A DNA stretch of 64,000 nt from Hypomesus transpacificus (GCF_021917145.1 NC_061061.1:4473390-4537389); one strand, 5' to 3'; counted from the first letter of the stretch, positions 1 through 32,997 are shown. Translations and numbers: made by a program. The notes: generated by a model from the letters alone, not told the origin.

Positions 1-841
1 GGTTGCCAACAAGCAACATAAAGGACAAGACAAAGCCTTTCAGCCAATTAAACCACTAATTGCCAATGACAGTGCTGGATTGGCTGGCATTGTTTCAAAA
101 AACACGCAAGAAAAGCGGACTTTAAAAAAGAGGGCTTTTCTTTTATGATTCAATGGTACGGTAATGATAGAGCATACAATAAACAGGGTGACTGTTGAAG
201 TTGTTACAGGTGCTGAGAATGCATTTGACCTCTGACTCTCATCTATTATGTCTGCCACCCATTAGAAATAACTGTGAACACATGGCAGAACAAGGCCCGG
301 AGGATATGTCTGTGCTCTTTGTCAAACCCATCCAATTAATGATACAAACATATCAAAGCGTTCAAAGTAGCTTCGTTAATGCAAATAGTGTGGAAACACT
401 AAGACAATTTTATTTTTCAACACAGCAAAAACAACATAAGCTGCCTGTGCCTGCCACTGTAACAGGACAGTTTACACCTTGGAGTCTGCAGTCTGATCCG
501 TACATTCTTCCAGTACATCTGGAGCGGCCTGTGTTAACTGTAGGCAGACAGGACAAGCCCTCACACAGACACCAAAACACCAGGTGCTTCAGTAACTCGG
601 AAGTAAAGGACACTTCCCCAGAACGTGAGGATAGGCACACCGACGACGCCTGCAAACTGGGAAGGCCTACTATTACAATGTTACCAGGAAAGTCAAGACA
701 TTTTTTCAATTCAATGAACAAGTCAAAGTTAAGCTTCACACCTGTGACAGCTGTTCTACCTACAACAGGAAAAACTGATAAAAACAGTAGCGATATTCAG
801 CATAAAGCAGAAGGAAACTTTTTAAGAAACTGTTCTCCTAC
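1..841. other. Left-edge non-coding DNA
   Basis: No exon of a known gene is recognisable here. A 220-codon open frame runs on the plus strand (195-857), but it shows no family motif and overlaps the candidate minus-strand exon at 842-892. If that exon is real, this stretch is the start of its first intron. Confidence 0.4.
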
Positions 842-892
842 CTTAATGCTCAGGTAGTTGTCACAGCTCCGGGACTTTGCTCTGGAGTGCAT
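842..892 (-). CDS. Candidate first coding exon of an unidentified minus-strand gene leaving the left edge
   Basis: On the minus strand an ATG at 892-890 opens 17 codons (MHSRAKSRSCDNYLSIK) that end exactly at a good splice donor, AAG|GTAGGAG, at codon phase 0. An upstream in-frame ATG (about 18 nt earlier) is preceded by a stop. About 40 nt upstream is a TTTATTTATG stretch that could act as a TATA box. Further up are an inverted CCAAT box (near 1002) and a G-rich strand. I do not recognise the peptide as a known family, and the next exon would lie outside the window. The synteny neighbour expected here in human is SLC12A7, but this peptide does not resemble its N-terminus. This is inference from signals only and could be chance. 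Confidence 0.28.
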
Positions 893-1368
893 TGTGCCCA
901 GTGACAGCATTTAAGTTCAAGAAAAAGCCCCACACATAAATAAATGAATAAGCCACATGAACCACCGGTAAAAATCCAGGGTAAATCCAGTCACTACATC
1001 GACCAATCCACCGCTGCCATGCTAGTTGGAGCCCTGTCTCTGTCTCTCTCCCGCTGTCCTGCCGAGAGGGACAGCCAGAGCAGACTGAAGTCCTGTCAGA
1101 GCGTGAGAGAGGCAGCTCGCTCAGCTCCCTGCTCCCCCCTCACCTCAGCCCCCTCCCTCCCCTCCTCTCAGGCTACAACACCACCCCCGCCCCTCAGCTC
1201 GGTTCCAGAAGCCTCTCCCAGCTGGATAATGCATACTGAAACAACCCACCCCTCAGCATTCAGAAAACACACTACCTGACCCGCACATACACACACACAG
1301 ACACAATAATACCCCCCTCCCCTTAACTGCCCCAACCTTCCTTCTAGGGGTAAAACTCCTGACCAACT

Positions 1369-1444
1369 CCCCCCCCACCTCCACTCCCCCACCCCCACCC
1401 CTTGACCCTCGATGCCCCCACCTCCACTTCAACCCCCCCCCCTC
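1369..1444 (-). repeat. G-rich tract (minus strand), G-quadruplex-capable
   Basis: The plus strand carries C runs at 1386-1390, 1392-1396, 1398-1401 and 1406-1408, so the minus strand has four G runs with loops of 1, 1 and 4 nt. This fits the standard G-quadruplex pattern. Folding in vivo is not shown. It lies about 500 nt upstream of the candidate minus-strand exon at 842-892. Confidence 0.5.
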
Positions 1445-2603
1445 CTCCTCCTCTCCCAATGGCACCCCTTTGTCCTGACAATACAAATGGACTGAGGTTT
1501 CAGCTTATTCTGCTGCTTTTCAAAAGAAGGACTAAAAGAGAAAAGAAGACATCAGCATAGCATTGGTGGTTAAGGTCACCCGCCACAATGGTGTTCCCTT
1601 AAATCTTGTCAGGAGAATACCTAATCCTCAAACTGTTCCTGACATGTCGCTGACATATGTAGGCCATCCCCTGTTTAGGGGAGACAAATGTGACATTTTC
1701 AGAACCGATTGCCTTTAAAACAAAACATGTATCGCTCTGAATGATCTGCCAGTTAATTTAGCAACCGACTGAATAACTTATGGCTCTTCGAGTGCCGTGA
1801 AGATGAACGCTCTTCAAAATGTCAACAAAATGTTTACAGTCCTTTACAAAAATCATTCCAGTCCTTTGCTTCACACCGTCACTTCCTCAGCCAACAGCCT
1901 TCATAACAGGAGGAAACGGCACGAGCAGGCCTGTTGTGAGTCTTTGTGCTGGAATGTAGCAACCAACAGTGTTGCAAAGGTGCATATTATGTCCTCCTAT
2001 CTCTTCAAACTGATCCTTAACCCAAACATAGGAAATCCTTGTTCAGGAAGGCCAATGTGGCAAGAATGGGGGCTTTGTGTAAAAATACTAAGATCATATT
2101 AAGCAGTCATGGGTAAACAGAGAAGTGAGTGAGGATGTGTTATTAGGTTGGAGTATATTTAGAGAGGCTACTGGACACCTCTCAGACAGTATTAGTCACA
2201 GACTGATGCACAGTGGCCAAACCTGAACCCAGCATAAATACAACAACAACATTCTGACTTCATGGTCAGCCTCCATTGGGCCAGCACCTGAATCCAAACT
2301 CTGCTACAACTGACATAGCACACTGGTAGCTGATCAGAGGTTGCATGAATGGGACCCTTGTCCTCAACCTCTACATCAGATATGTGTTATGGAGATCATG
2401 TATCAATAAGTAGTGTTGTTGTTTTTTCTCCATTAGGCTATTTACAAGTCAACATACAGACAAATCATGTTTTCTCTTCTCCCCTTTTGCTAGAGATGGA
2501 AATTGGTTTGTATTTGTATTAGGGTGTTGTATTTAGGGTGCAGGGAGATAAGGGGATGCCGAGTAAGAGAGAAAGGGAGCGAGACAGATAAGGAGATGGA
2601 GAT

Positions 2604-2646
<43 letters not shown>
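2604..2646 (+). repeat. (AAAG)n microsatellite
   Basis: About ten uninterrupted AAAG units are visible, continuing into a short GA run. Confidence 0.9.
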
Positions 2647-2653
<7 letters not shown>

Positions 2654-3512
2654 TGGTGGAAAGACAGAATGAGGAAGTGAGGACATGGGTTTTAATGCTG
2701 GCCTCTAGTGGAGATCTCAGTCTAAATGTATAGGTTTTGATGATAGTGTGAGGTTCTGATGATGAGTTTGTCTTGTTGAAAAATAGTCAACAGAAGCTGG
2801 GTTGAGAGACTTTGGTCAATTGGGGAACTCCTTAAGACAAACTGCAACTAGTTAACAAAGTTCATGTGCAGGGGTCTGTTTTAGCAGAAGGATGTTTTAA
2901 AATGTGCATCTGAAGCACACTTGTAAGATGACTGTTAACTAATAGTTCTTCTATTGACTGCATGTCTCAGACAATCATTTGAATGTTTTTCTGGTGTTTT
3001 CCCATTAGAGTTCTTAGGCTTAAAATAACTCTATTTAGGCTTCTGGTAAACAATATTTATGAGATCTAAGAAAGCAGATAGAGCAGCCCCACTGGTGCCT
3101 CAGAGACGATAAGGCTTTCAGAGGGACAAATTAGACAGATGACAAGAGAGGGAGGTTTGATGATTTTTCAGCTTCATAACTTACGGTTACTGTGGAGATA
3201 AGATGATCTGACAGAGCATCAGAACAAGGGGAACTGGGGAGGCAACCTTTCCTATTGGCTGTTTAGGTTTGGTAAACAAAAAATGTGTATTCATATTTTC
3301 CAGTAAATCTTCAATGCAGACACAAGCCCACACGCACGTTTTGGTTTTAGCTAGGAACGAGGTTCTGTTAGCGTTCCCATGCGTCAAACAGATACAACAA
3401 TATAAAAGCCTGTTGGTGCAGTTCCACTAGTGGAGTGCTTCCTGTGGTCAGTGGCCATTATTGGTTCCCCCTTATAAACACGCACATGCACGCACACTCT
3501 CATATATCCATA

Positions 3513-3546
3513 AACACACACACACGCACGCACACACACACACACA
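3513..3546 (+). repeat. (CA)n microsatellite, interrupted
   Basis: CA dinucleotides with two ACG interruptions in a CA-rich neighbourhood. Confidence 0.85.
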
Positions 3547-6500
3547 TGCTCACCCAACTGTGGAATGTGTCACCCTGGTCCCAGCTCAGTGGCCAGCAAC
3601 ACAGTGTGTCACACAGGCCACCCAACTTGCATTGTCACAAAGACTCAACATTCAACCTCACCACTTTGCTTTCTTTCAAAGGAGGCTGAACACAGACATC
3701 TCTCTCTGGATGCCCTGCATTTGAAACATTCATGCGTCGTTGTCTCGTACCCACTGTTGAGAGTACATTCAAGGAAGTGGTTTGAGGTGGTTTGGCACAG
3801 TTAAATCAAGTTCAATGTTCAATCAAGATTTTTGGATTTTATATATTATAACAAAAACTAAAATGGGGATGAATCACATCTATGCAGTTTTCTATGCACA
3901 GCAATATCTAGATATACAGATAGAGCTGTCTCTAGAGAATCATTTAATTTGTCTGAACCAATGTTTTCAAAACCAGTGGAACTGCACACCAGACCAAACC
4001 AACACTTTGACTTTTCAGTTCATCCAGACATGTTCTTGTTCAGTACTTAAACTCACTCTGTGATGTCATGCTATTACACACTCCTGCACAGGCTTGGTAC
4101 ATGATTCAATTACATCATTAAACACGGACATCTACTGTGATTTAGGACAAGTATAAAAGTATAAAATAATTGTGCCATGTAGTTAATAAATATGTAACTG
4201 AAGCATGCACCCAAATAACGTGACAAAGTAAGTTCTGAAGTTCTACACTGTCTTAAAACATACAGTAACACAATGGCACAATACAACAAGATTACCAAAT
4301 ACCCTGTCAGGTTTAGAACAAGTAGGAACTCAAATGTACTTACGGGCTGATTTCCAAGCAGGGGCTGCCTATGGTAGTTGGATGCAGTATCAGAGAGGCT
4401 CACTGCACAGTGCACATGCAGTAAGTAAGTTATCACCAGCCCCTCAGCCCCTCACATGGCCTTGAGAACACAAACACACACACTAACAGCCTGGGCTCCA
4501 CTCCCTCTTTCCCGTCCTCTCTGTCTCTCTCCTTTCCATTCTCTCTCACCCGTCCTATGTCCTGACTTCTCTCCCATTCTCAACTCCCCACGTCAACTCC
4601 CCCCCCCCCCCTCTCTCCTTCAACCCCTCTCCCTCTCAGTTTTTTTCCCTCCTCTCTTCCCCAGGCCCAGGAGTCTGCTAGTTGACTCCACTTAGACGGG
4701 GGAGGCACATCCAAATCAGACCCTTGATAAGATATCGTGGAATAGAATGAGCCGTGTGACTCGAAGACTCCCTAACATGACTCGGTCCGACGTCTCCTCT
4801 TCTCAGCCACCACGATGGTGTCATGTATTTTGGGAAGCAAGATCTCCTGACTGATGACCTCGCTGTATAAACACAAACAGCTATACAAACATACACACAC
4901 CCGTTTGTATCCCCCCCCCATTTTCACACAAAAACACACACATGCACAGACTCACACAGACCTTTAAAACCACATGTTGGGAGTATGTTGTCTCCTTAGC
5001 ACCAGCTTGAGATTTGATATCCCAAGAGTTGTTCCTATCAAATGCTCTCGTGAGAATCAACACCACATGAACAGATATGTGTTCGTAAACTAAAACACAT
5101 GAATTGAAAAGTCTTGCATCAACATCCATAAGTTGACCCCATTGACCCTAACATAAGCTTGTGATGTATCAGTTATACCAAACCTCCCCAAGAGGAAAGA
5201 ACAGCTGCTCCCAGAACAGCCTCTCCTCCCCTCCACACCCTCTTTCTACTGTGCTGGAAGTGTAGGAAGCGTGCGCCACCTGTCGTGACCCCATAATGTA
5301 CCTTGACCCCCTGTTGTGTGCGAACACAGGTGTATGGAGAAGGTCAGGTCGAGTTACGGTAGCGGCTGCTCCTACTCGGCTCATCTGATTGGCTGAGGTA
5401 GGGAGTCAGGGAGACGGCTTCTTATTGGATGGAGAAAATGAGCTCAATTTTTTTAAACTTTTTTTAAATACAATATTGTATATTGTATTATATGGTAGAG
5501 GGAGCCTGATGAAATGGATTAATATGCATTTTTTTTTTACTGAATTCACATTGTGGATACCGTCTACTATAAGCCTTATCAAATAGTGAGAGGAAGCTCT
5601 TGAGTTGATAAGCTGTGGGCACTTAGGCCAACAATATCCTGTTCCAACAATAGGTACAACACAAGTCATGACACTCTCATCTTTACTGTACCTGACCAGA
5701 GGCAAAGAGGAATTTTTAAATGTATTATCCAACCCTAGCTCAGCCCTGTTGCTACACACGCAACATATTACACATCTGTTGTTCCTGCAGGAGTCACAGT
5801 AAGATCAAAATAATAACTGTCAGAGTATCAGGGCCTTGTGCAAAACTTCCAAAGGACCCAGATCAGGTATGGATGTGTACACCAGGGTTCCTGTCATCAC
5901 CTCAAACAGTGACCGCTTTCAACTTCTCCTTCAAAGTGAGCGTGAGCAGCAATTAATGAGCCTTTTAATCTAACCACATGCAACAAGTCTTCAAAGGTAA
6001 AACCCAACACAGCACTGACATGACATTCTCCACAGTCCAAACAACCCCAATCACTCCCACTGATAAAAAATAATAACAGTCTAATCAGTAAGTTTAAAAC
6101 AGGTCGATCCATAAAAGAAAATGACCACTCACCTTAGTCTATCTATGGGCTCTGATGTGTCATCTTGAAACAACCCATATGGGGGTCTCTGGCTGCCTTG
6201 GCTGTGTCTGCCTGACAGCTGTCTAACCTGTTGTTTCACCAGCGAGGACCAGCCCCGAGCCCTGCTAGAGCCTGGATCGTTCCGTCAGACGCACTGCTCT
6301 GTTTGCTATGTAGAATCACAATATGAAGCACGGGCAGAGGTCTTCTAGCCCCTTCAGCCCAATTCTTCAGCGGGGCGTGACCTAGCCATCTTATCTGGCC
6401 CCCATCTCCTCCCTGTGTGTACACTGTCAGAGGAATGGGGACCGGGACTTTAATAGTCTCAGTTCAGCCCCAACAGTCCCTCCAGACCATTTTACTTTTA

Positions 6501-8706
6501 ACTCTCTCTCTCTCTCTGCCTGTCTCTGACTGCCTGTCTCTCCTTATCCCTGTATCTCTTTCTCTCTCTCTCTACATACGGTACATATGTATATAGTGCT
6601 TAACCTGAATGTATATACTCTAGCCTTGTCTGTACACAATCAGTAATGAGATGCCCCCCCCGCCTCCTCCCCGCCTCTGAAAAAGCGAAACTGACAAAAA
6701 ATCGGTGCCACTTCAGAATATGGAGCATGTGGGAGCAGCATGTGGTTTCTTTAGGTGGAAGATGAAGGGGAGCAGGATGAGGGCCTAATCGCAGGTCTGA
6801 ACTGTACACCTGGTCTCAGACAGCTCTTTAATCTGAGAAGGAAGGGACAGAAATTAGAGGCCCTGACTCCAATCCTTCAAGTTGGACTAACAGCCAGGGG
6901 CGGACAAACATTCACCCAAAGTGAATCACAAGCAGTGAAGTGACTGTGACTTTGTGATGTCATACGGGGCAAAGAGATTTAAAACTCCGGCTTTCGGGAC
7001 TGCGAGTGCTTGTAGTTTGGTGGGCCAAGGCTGCAACTCTATGTTTGTCTAAATCCAAACATATCTGGGTTGTTTAATGGCTATGTCATCCATCTCATTA
7101 CATCCTTTCTCACGTTCATTTCATCAAGGTGGGCTGGTAATGACAGGGGTATGACTGTGTCCTTCCCTTATGACAGACAGGTCCCTCAGCTGAAGGTACT
7201 TACTGTCTCCAAGAGGTCAGGGAGTTCAGTTTCACTGTAATTACAGTAAAATGAGGCAGAAGAAGGTGTGTTCAGAGCCACATACCAGAGAAAAGGAGGA
7301 AGGATGATGGGAACTGGAGGGGAATCATTTGAAAGACAGATCTTTGTAAAGCAAGCCTTTTAAGTTTCTTGTTCATATTGCAAGAAAAAAGTTTTTGTCT
7401 GGGTCTTAGGCATAAACTTTGTGTACAGTAGTTAAGCAACTGCCTGAGCAGGGGATCCAGGTCATTCAGCATTAGGCGAAACTTAAATAAATACAAGTTA
7501 AAGATAATTAGTCTGTTTTGCAGGAAGGGCCCTCTCCTCATTTCCAGTAAGCCTATAGACGTAAGACAAGGCAAGGCATCATGGGACTCATCATAGGACA
7601 TGCTCCTCTACTCCTGATTCTCCATGTCTGACTGAGACCTTATGCTCAACTGTACAAGCCAAGAGAGATAGGGAGGGCGAGGCGTTTCCTGTTTCCATGG
7701 GGCTAATTATACCCTCTCCTGAGGCTGTAACAATGCAGGAAGACTGGGGGAGATGACCTACCCAGCAAAAAAGACTGTGACACAACAAATTATCTCCACA
7801 TTCAATATACAGAAGATACTTGTAGGTACTACAGGCATATACAATAAGCTAATCATAATATTTTTAGGGATGAATATTTTTTGTAAATACACTTACAATG
7901 ATATTGTTTTCAGTTTATATTCTTTCTGATATACGTTTTTCTGAAGTGGTCAGAAACTTAAGTGGCAATTTGTTTCCCTGTAAGGCCAATTGGCTAACCT
8001 TTTAGGTTGTTGGTACAACTCTGACAGCTGAACATTACAGTAGCATGAGTGTGCTTGGGTGAATACATTTGTTTTGAAGGTTAAAGCAACAGTTCTATAA
8101 ATTAGATAGTTGTTTGTGTGAAAGTTATCGTTATCAGTATAATGATTCCTTCCTGTTTTTATGACGCGTTCAAGATAGGTTCTTGGAGCTATCGGCCTTT
8201 TTAAAGCTGTTGAGTCTGGTGCAAATCAGTTTTTGAGCCCAGATGTTATCACCCAAAGCCTTGACATTCCCTGGACATTTAATAGTACAGGGGTTTGAGT
8301 TGGTCCACTGAGGTTAGAGGAGAATGGCTGCATGACAGGACAGGCAGCATGCAGGGTGTAGTAACACATCACCAGACCAGTACTGAACGTGGTACCATAA
8401 GCCTCTAGTGGTCAGCAAACAGAAATAACAGAACTTGTTTTGTTTTTTTAACTGTCTTCTGAAAACTGCTCATACTAGAAATAGAAAATATGTTTTATTG
8501 CTATCACTGAAGTAGGTGGTTTTTCTTCAAATGTTGTATGGCTCCCATAGTTCATCAAACTGGGAAAATAAAATAAAACAGGAGAGACAGAGAGCATGAA
8601 CTCAGTACTCTCGGAGCCAGACGTGGGATATTAATAAGTAGTCGGACAGACCTGATTTGTAATCAGCTTTTGGAATCTGGCAATTAGTATGCAGAGCAGG
8701 CAGAAT

Positions 8707-8712
<6 letters not shown>

Positions 8713-8802
<90 letters not shown>
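8713..8802 (+). repeat. (GA)n microsatellite
   Basis: About 90 nt of almost pure GA dinucleotide. It creates artefactual Glu/Arg and Ser/Leu open frames on the two strands. Confidence 0.95.
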
Positions 8803-8804
<2 letters not shown>

Positions 8805-11504
8805 CAAAGTAGAAAGAGCCATCTCCTTGACTGAGTTCTCTTCATCAACCAACGCACATCGCTTGGCAACCACACCATGAGGCAGAGAATGTGTACAGTG
8901 GTCTGGAGACAGTTTTTTGCTCAAGTCTCTTTTTGCTCTCTTTAATTGTTTAAATTGTTTACAATTAAAAGATAAGAAATTAGAATGGGATCGGTTAACA
9001 ATGCATGTGTTGGAAACCAAAGTTTCTGTAAGGTACAGTACAATATGTTCACTGGCATCACTTGCTGGTTTGGATATAAACTGATAACCTCTATTAGTGT
9101 CCATTTAGTGTAAACTGTCTCTGGTTGATTTTAGTGTACTAATAAAAAGTATACGTCAAGTGACGGTCCAGCGAGATTTGTCAATGCATTGTTTTCCATT
9201 GTAAAATACTGACATAAACCACACTGGTGGTATTTCCACTAGTCCAAGAACATGTGGATTGTCCAATGGACATGTCTAGAGGTCTTCACAATGACTCCAC
9301 CATCAGCTTATGTATTTACAATATTTGCATTTTTGTATTAAGAACATATTCACAACTAAGTAATGATGTACATTCTTATTTTTGTTTATCAATTTGTCCT
9401 CACTGTCACTCCACTCCATCTCTGTTATTCAGACAATGAGATAGAATTCTTCAGAGGGGCCATCCTACCTAAGAGCACCACACTAAACCCTGACAGTCAT
9501 GCAGGGTAATACCACTCACTCAAAACAGAGCACAGTGAAAAGTAACTGAAATCCTACTGAAGAAATGCATCTACTGTTGTAAGGTTCAAGACAAAGTATT
9601 AACAAAAACAACAATAGTTTGCCAACATGGCAATAATAATATAGTGGCAACAGCCTTATAACACCTGTACATGACTGCGATGACATTCATCTGTGTGTGG
9701 CCCCCCCTCTGGGCCGTGACACGGACAAGGGTCAGAGGGTAATCTCTGTTTGGAATAACTCAGCATGACCCACATGAGCAAACCAGAGAATATACAACTC
9801 AGACATGAAAAAGCAATGTTCACTCGTTCTGTGTTTGGTTTTGCATTCACTTCTATCTCTGAAGTGCCTTTATAAGGCTCAACAATATGTTTGGACAATA
9901 AAAACAAGAGTCAGGGGGAACACTTGACATCTGGTTAAGTTTGATTCAAAATAGAGCAGAAAGAACTCTTCTTTGGGGTGGAACGTGAGTCTTGGAATTA
10001 GTGAAAGATTTCCCTCCAGATTCAACTCTGGGGCTTGGGGCTTAATCATGTGGAAATTAGAATAGGGAGTGTGGGGGTGGCTGAGGTTGGGGTGCAGGGT
10101 AGAATGGGGCAATTGTTTGAGAAATCCCTCATGTTGAGTCTGCTTTGATGTCTCTCTGAGAGGATATTCTGATATTTTACAGTAGCATTTAACCCAGATT
10201 GCTACTTATTTACAAAATCTTGTGTATATGAAACATATGGAAATGGACTCAACAGTTAGTAGGAAGACACTTCAATGGTGATGCATTTCATTGGCACAAG
10301 GTACGTTTTATTGTCCTTAAATCGGATGAACTGACGTTTTTGGACAGACCTGTGATCTCACCGTCATCTATCCATACACTGATGTTTTATGTCACTCAAT
10401 TCGAGTAAGCATGCTTTCTCACACACATCAATGCAGTCTCACTCCGTCTCAAGACGATATCAATATTCAGAAGAAATTCCTCCTCGCTTTCCCCATGCCT
10501 ATACAAGCAGACAAGCTCCTACTGATCTATTGTGTTGCAAAGCCTTTCTCATGCGTGTCTTGAATGAAAGCAAGCGTATCGATGGGCCGAGGATAATCAC
10601 GTTTTCCCGAGAACAGCTTAGCTTCTCTAAATGAAGCCGCACGGTGTTTCTGAAAAGTTGTTTCAACCAGAATTATTGTGGGGACAAAACCTCAAATGAG
10701 ATGTTTAAATTGATATCTCGCGCCTTGTCCTGTAAAAAGCCCCAAATAAGCGTTAAAAGTTTGGCTATAAAGACATTTATAAAGTAGTTATCTAACAAAA
10801 AACTCTTACAATATATTTAAAGGCGCGAATCTCTTGCTTGACAACCAGTTTCTTACCTCTGATATGTTTATCTGCAGGTGCACGATGTTACGATTCTTGT
10901 CCCACGAGACACTTGATGTCACCAACTGTCCATCATCCTCAAGAATACTTTATGAAACACTTGTCCGAGTTCTTTGGGTATAAAAAAGGAGGCTACTGGA
11001 GAAGTGGTGGTTACACAAAAGTTTGACATTCGGCCAAAGGAGGGAAATAGCACAACTAGGAGTGCTTTATTGGCAACTTCCAGCGTAGTTAGCCTGGAAA
11101 TTGCCAGTTGTCAGTGGTGGAGGAGGTTCTCCAACCGCACAAAGTGGATATTTGCATTAGGCCGACCCTCCCCTCGCCTTTCATAGCTGCTATTGTTTGT
11201 CACAGTCGGGGCTCTGATTTGGCCCTTACACAAATCCTTGATGCCCTGAACCAGGATCTCACGGGAGGTGAATATTACGAATGAATTAGATCTTAATAGT
11301 GTATTTTAATGAAACATAATCACAGTTTGAGCTTATTTGGCACATTTAGAATGACGTTTTTAAATGAGAAAGTAATTGAGATGGAGAGGTTAGGCTTATT
11401 GATTCCAAGTTTTATACTTTAAGTTTGCTTACCTTCTAGAAATCCTCCCTGCATTTATACATTTAACCACACACAAGACAATAATGCAAATGAACTATAT
11501 ATGG

Positions 11505-11510
11505 TTTATT
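11505..11510 (-). terminator. nkd2: nkd2 polyadenylation signal
   Basis: TTTATT on the plus strand is AATAAA on the minus strand, about 790 nt downstream of the nkd2 stop codon. It is the likely end of the nkd2 3' UTR (about 11490-12297), which is otherwise featureless. The cleavage site is not visible directly. Confidence 0.6.
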
Positions 11511-12297
11511 AAAATATATAAAAGACAAAACAGAGGCCTATATGCATCATTATAATCCATGTTGAGATATGCATATACGGTAGAATTATACAGTAAAATG
11601 TGTTTACATATATAGATTTTTATAGTTAGCGCATATTATTTTTTCGCATTTCAAACTGGCAGTGGTGATTTCATATTTCTCCTCAGACCTGGAAACCCTT
11701 CAGTCCACAGCAGGGTTCCAGCAGGAAATAGCCTTTTGAGAAAAGCTAGTGAGCAGCAGTACCTTTACACCTGAGATCTACGGATTAGAAAGCTCTCGCA
11801 CAAAACAGCACACCCCCACCAGGACATAAAGCTTCTGGGAACAAACATAGTCAGCATGGAGGAGGATACGTTATAACATTGGATGGCCTTGACATGGCAT
11901 ATCATTATCAGCACCTTCTCCTTTTCTGGAGATACCGTAGTAGAGAGCAGAGTAGCCTTCCAGAAAAATATATTGCTGATTGTTGAACAGAATTGTGCTG
12001 AAAATCTCTACAAAATTGCCCAGTGTCTTCAGCGACCATTACGTTACAATCCAACGTCCACTCTCGAAACATTATGTCACCCATTGGTGAGTCTGATCTC
12101 AGGAAGTCTCAAGATAGCTTACAGCCTGGCCACAGAATGGCAAAGAAACAGGACGAGGAAGAGGAAGAAGAAGAGGTGGTTTCTGGGGACACTGGGGGGA
12201 CAAGTGGGGACATTCCCATTGAGGATGAAGCAGAGTCCTTCTGATGGGTGTGGTTTTCATTGGTCCTTAATTGTTTGACTCTCTGGCCTGAAGACAG

Positions 12298-31683
<19,386 letters not shown>

Positions 31684-32100
31684 CCTAAAGTTCCTTTCCT
31701 TAATTAATCACTCTTCTTTAGCAATCCGTCATGGATTACGTTCAATGGGTAGAAAATGTTACATTGTGTCTTTTATGCAAGAACAGGTAGATTCCAAAGT
31801 TTTTCAATGGTTTTTCGAAAGCCATTCAAAAGTAATGAACACTCTTTCTGTCTCAACGCAGACAAAATGCTCTCTTGAGAAAATAAAGGTCTTCACAAAA
31901 AGAGACCGACTCTCACTTGGTCAGGCTCTACATCAGAATGGTATGCAGTCTAGCGCACACAGCAGGCGCGCTGGCAGGGAATCCAACGGACATAGTTCAA
32001 CTGCGCCTCCTGTTGGTGCCAATAAAAACAACTTAGTTATCCATCATTGGAAGTTTTGGACTGTTACAGTCAATAACTGGAGTATTACTGGTTCAAATTA
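31684..32100 (-). promoter_or_regulatory. nkd2: nkd2 5' flank / promoter region
   Basis: This is the sequence directly upstream of the nkd2 start codon. No clear TATA box or CpG island is visible, and the transcription start cannot be placed. It is called by position only. Confidence 0.35.
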
Positions 32101-32218
32101 CAAATGAGATGTTTCACATGTGCCTGTAAAGTGCAATACACAGCAAGGTGAGAACATTAGTATGTTTCATCCCACATAGGGTGTTACGGAGCATCTCTCT
32201 AATAATGACAGGAATCTG

Positions 32219-32282
32219 TATGTGTGTGTGTGTGTGTGTGTGTGCGTGTAGGTGTGTGTGTAGGTGTGTGCGTGTGTGTGTG

Positions 32283-32313
<31 letters not shown>
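32219..32313 (+). repeat. (TG)n microsatellite, interrupted
   Basis: About 95 nt of TG with GTAGG and TGTTG interruptions, in the nkd2 upstream flank. Confidence 0.95.
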
Positions 32314-32314
<1 letters not shown>

Positions 32315-32997
32315 AAATTAGAATGGGTTTAGTTTCCCACGATCATAGGAAGAACGGGCACTCTGCAAAGTTAATGTTGCAGGTGTCCTCTTTATAGTCC
32401 ATGGGCGTAGGCTACAGTATTTAAATCGGTTGTAAAAGCAAATTCGATTCTAAATAACGAAACAGAATTTTCCTTACTAGCCTACGCTTAGTTTCATTTA
32501 ATTGCGAATGCTTTTGTTAATTGCATTAGTTCAATCGCGGTAGGCTAGGCCGTTTTGATATCAGGAAACATATTCATTTATGTACAAACATTGCCTGATC
32601 TATATGGCCAAGTAGGCCTATATCCACTATCCACAAATTATCGTTCTGTTAACTAGCCAGCTCTTTTGAAATGGCATTACATTTAGTCATTACATTTACA
32701 TTTCAAAGCAGCTGAATATCGGTTGTAAAAGCAAAATCGCTTCTATTAATGTTTTTCCTGATGTCAAAACTGCCTTCACAAGCGCTGTATGGTGAATCAG
32801 GCCTACAATTATGACAACTAGCTCAACCATTGTGCATGTAATTACTTCTGTTATGAAGTAGCCTAAATGTTTAGATGTGGTGGTGAGACAATTGAACAGA
32901 GAACCAATATAGTACATTTTGATCAACATAATATAAGCAATTTATAATGTAAGAAACAGCAGACAAATTAAGGCTACATAATCATCAGAACTGTCAT

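Larger units (their letters stand above)
893..11504. other. Intergenic region left of nkd2
   Basis: About 10.6 kb with no exon I can assign. It holds a C-rich tract (1369-1444), an AAAG microsatellite (2604-2646), a CA repeat (3513-3546), other pyrimidine-rich stretches (4497-4670), a long GA repeat (8713-8802) and a CpG-richer stretch near 10380-11200. Open frames here are short, low-complexity or without family resemblance. Confidence 0.5.

Noticed and set aside
8631..9104. 157-codon minus-strand and overlapping plus-strand frames across the GA repeat
   Set aside because: Most of the length is a Ser/Leu or Glu/Arg readout of the dinucleotide repeat, with no other coding signal.
11883..12278. 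131-codon plus-strand frame
   Set aside because: It lies antisense to the nkd2 3' UTR, has no family resemblance, and its Lys/Glu runs come from an AAGAGG-like repeat.
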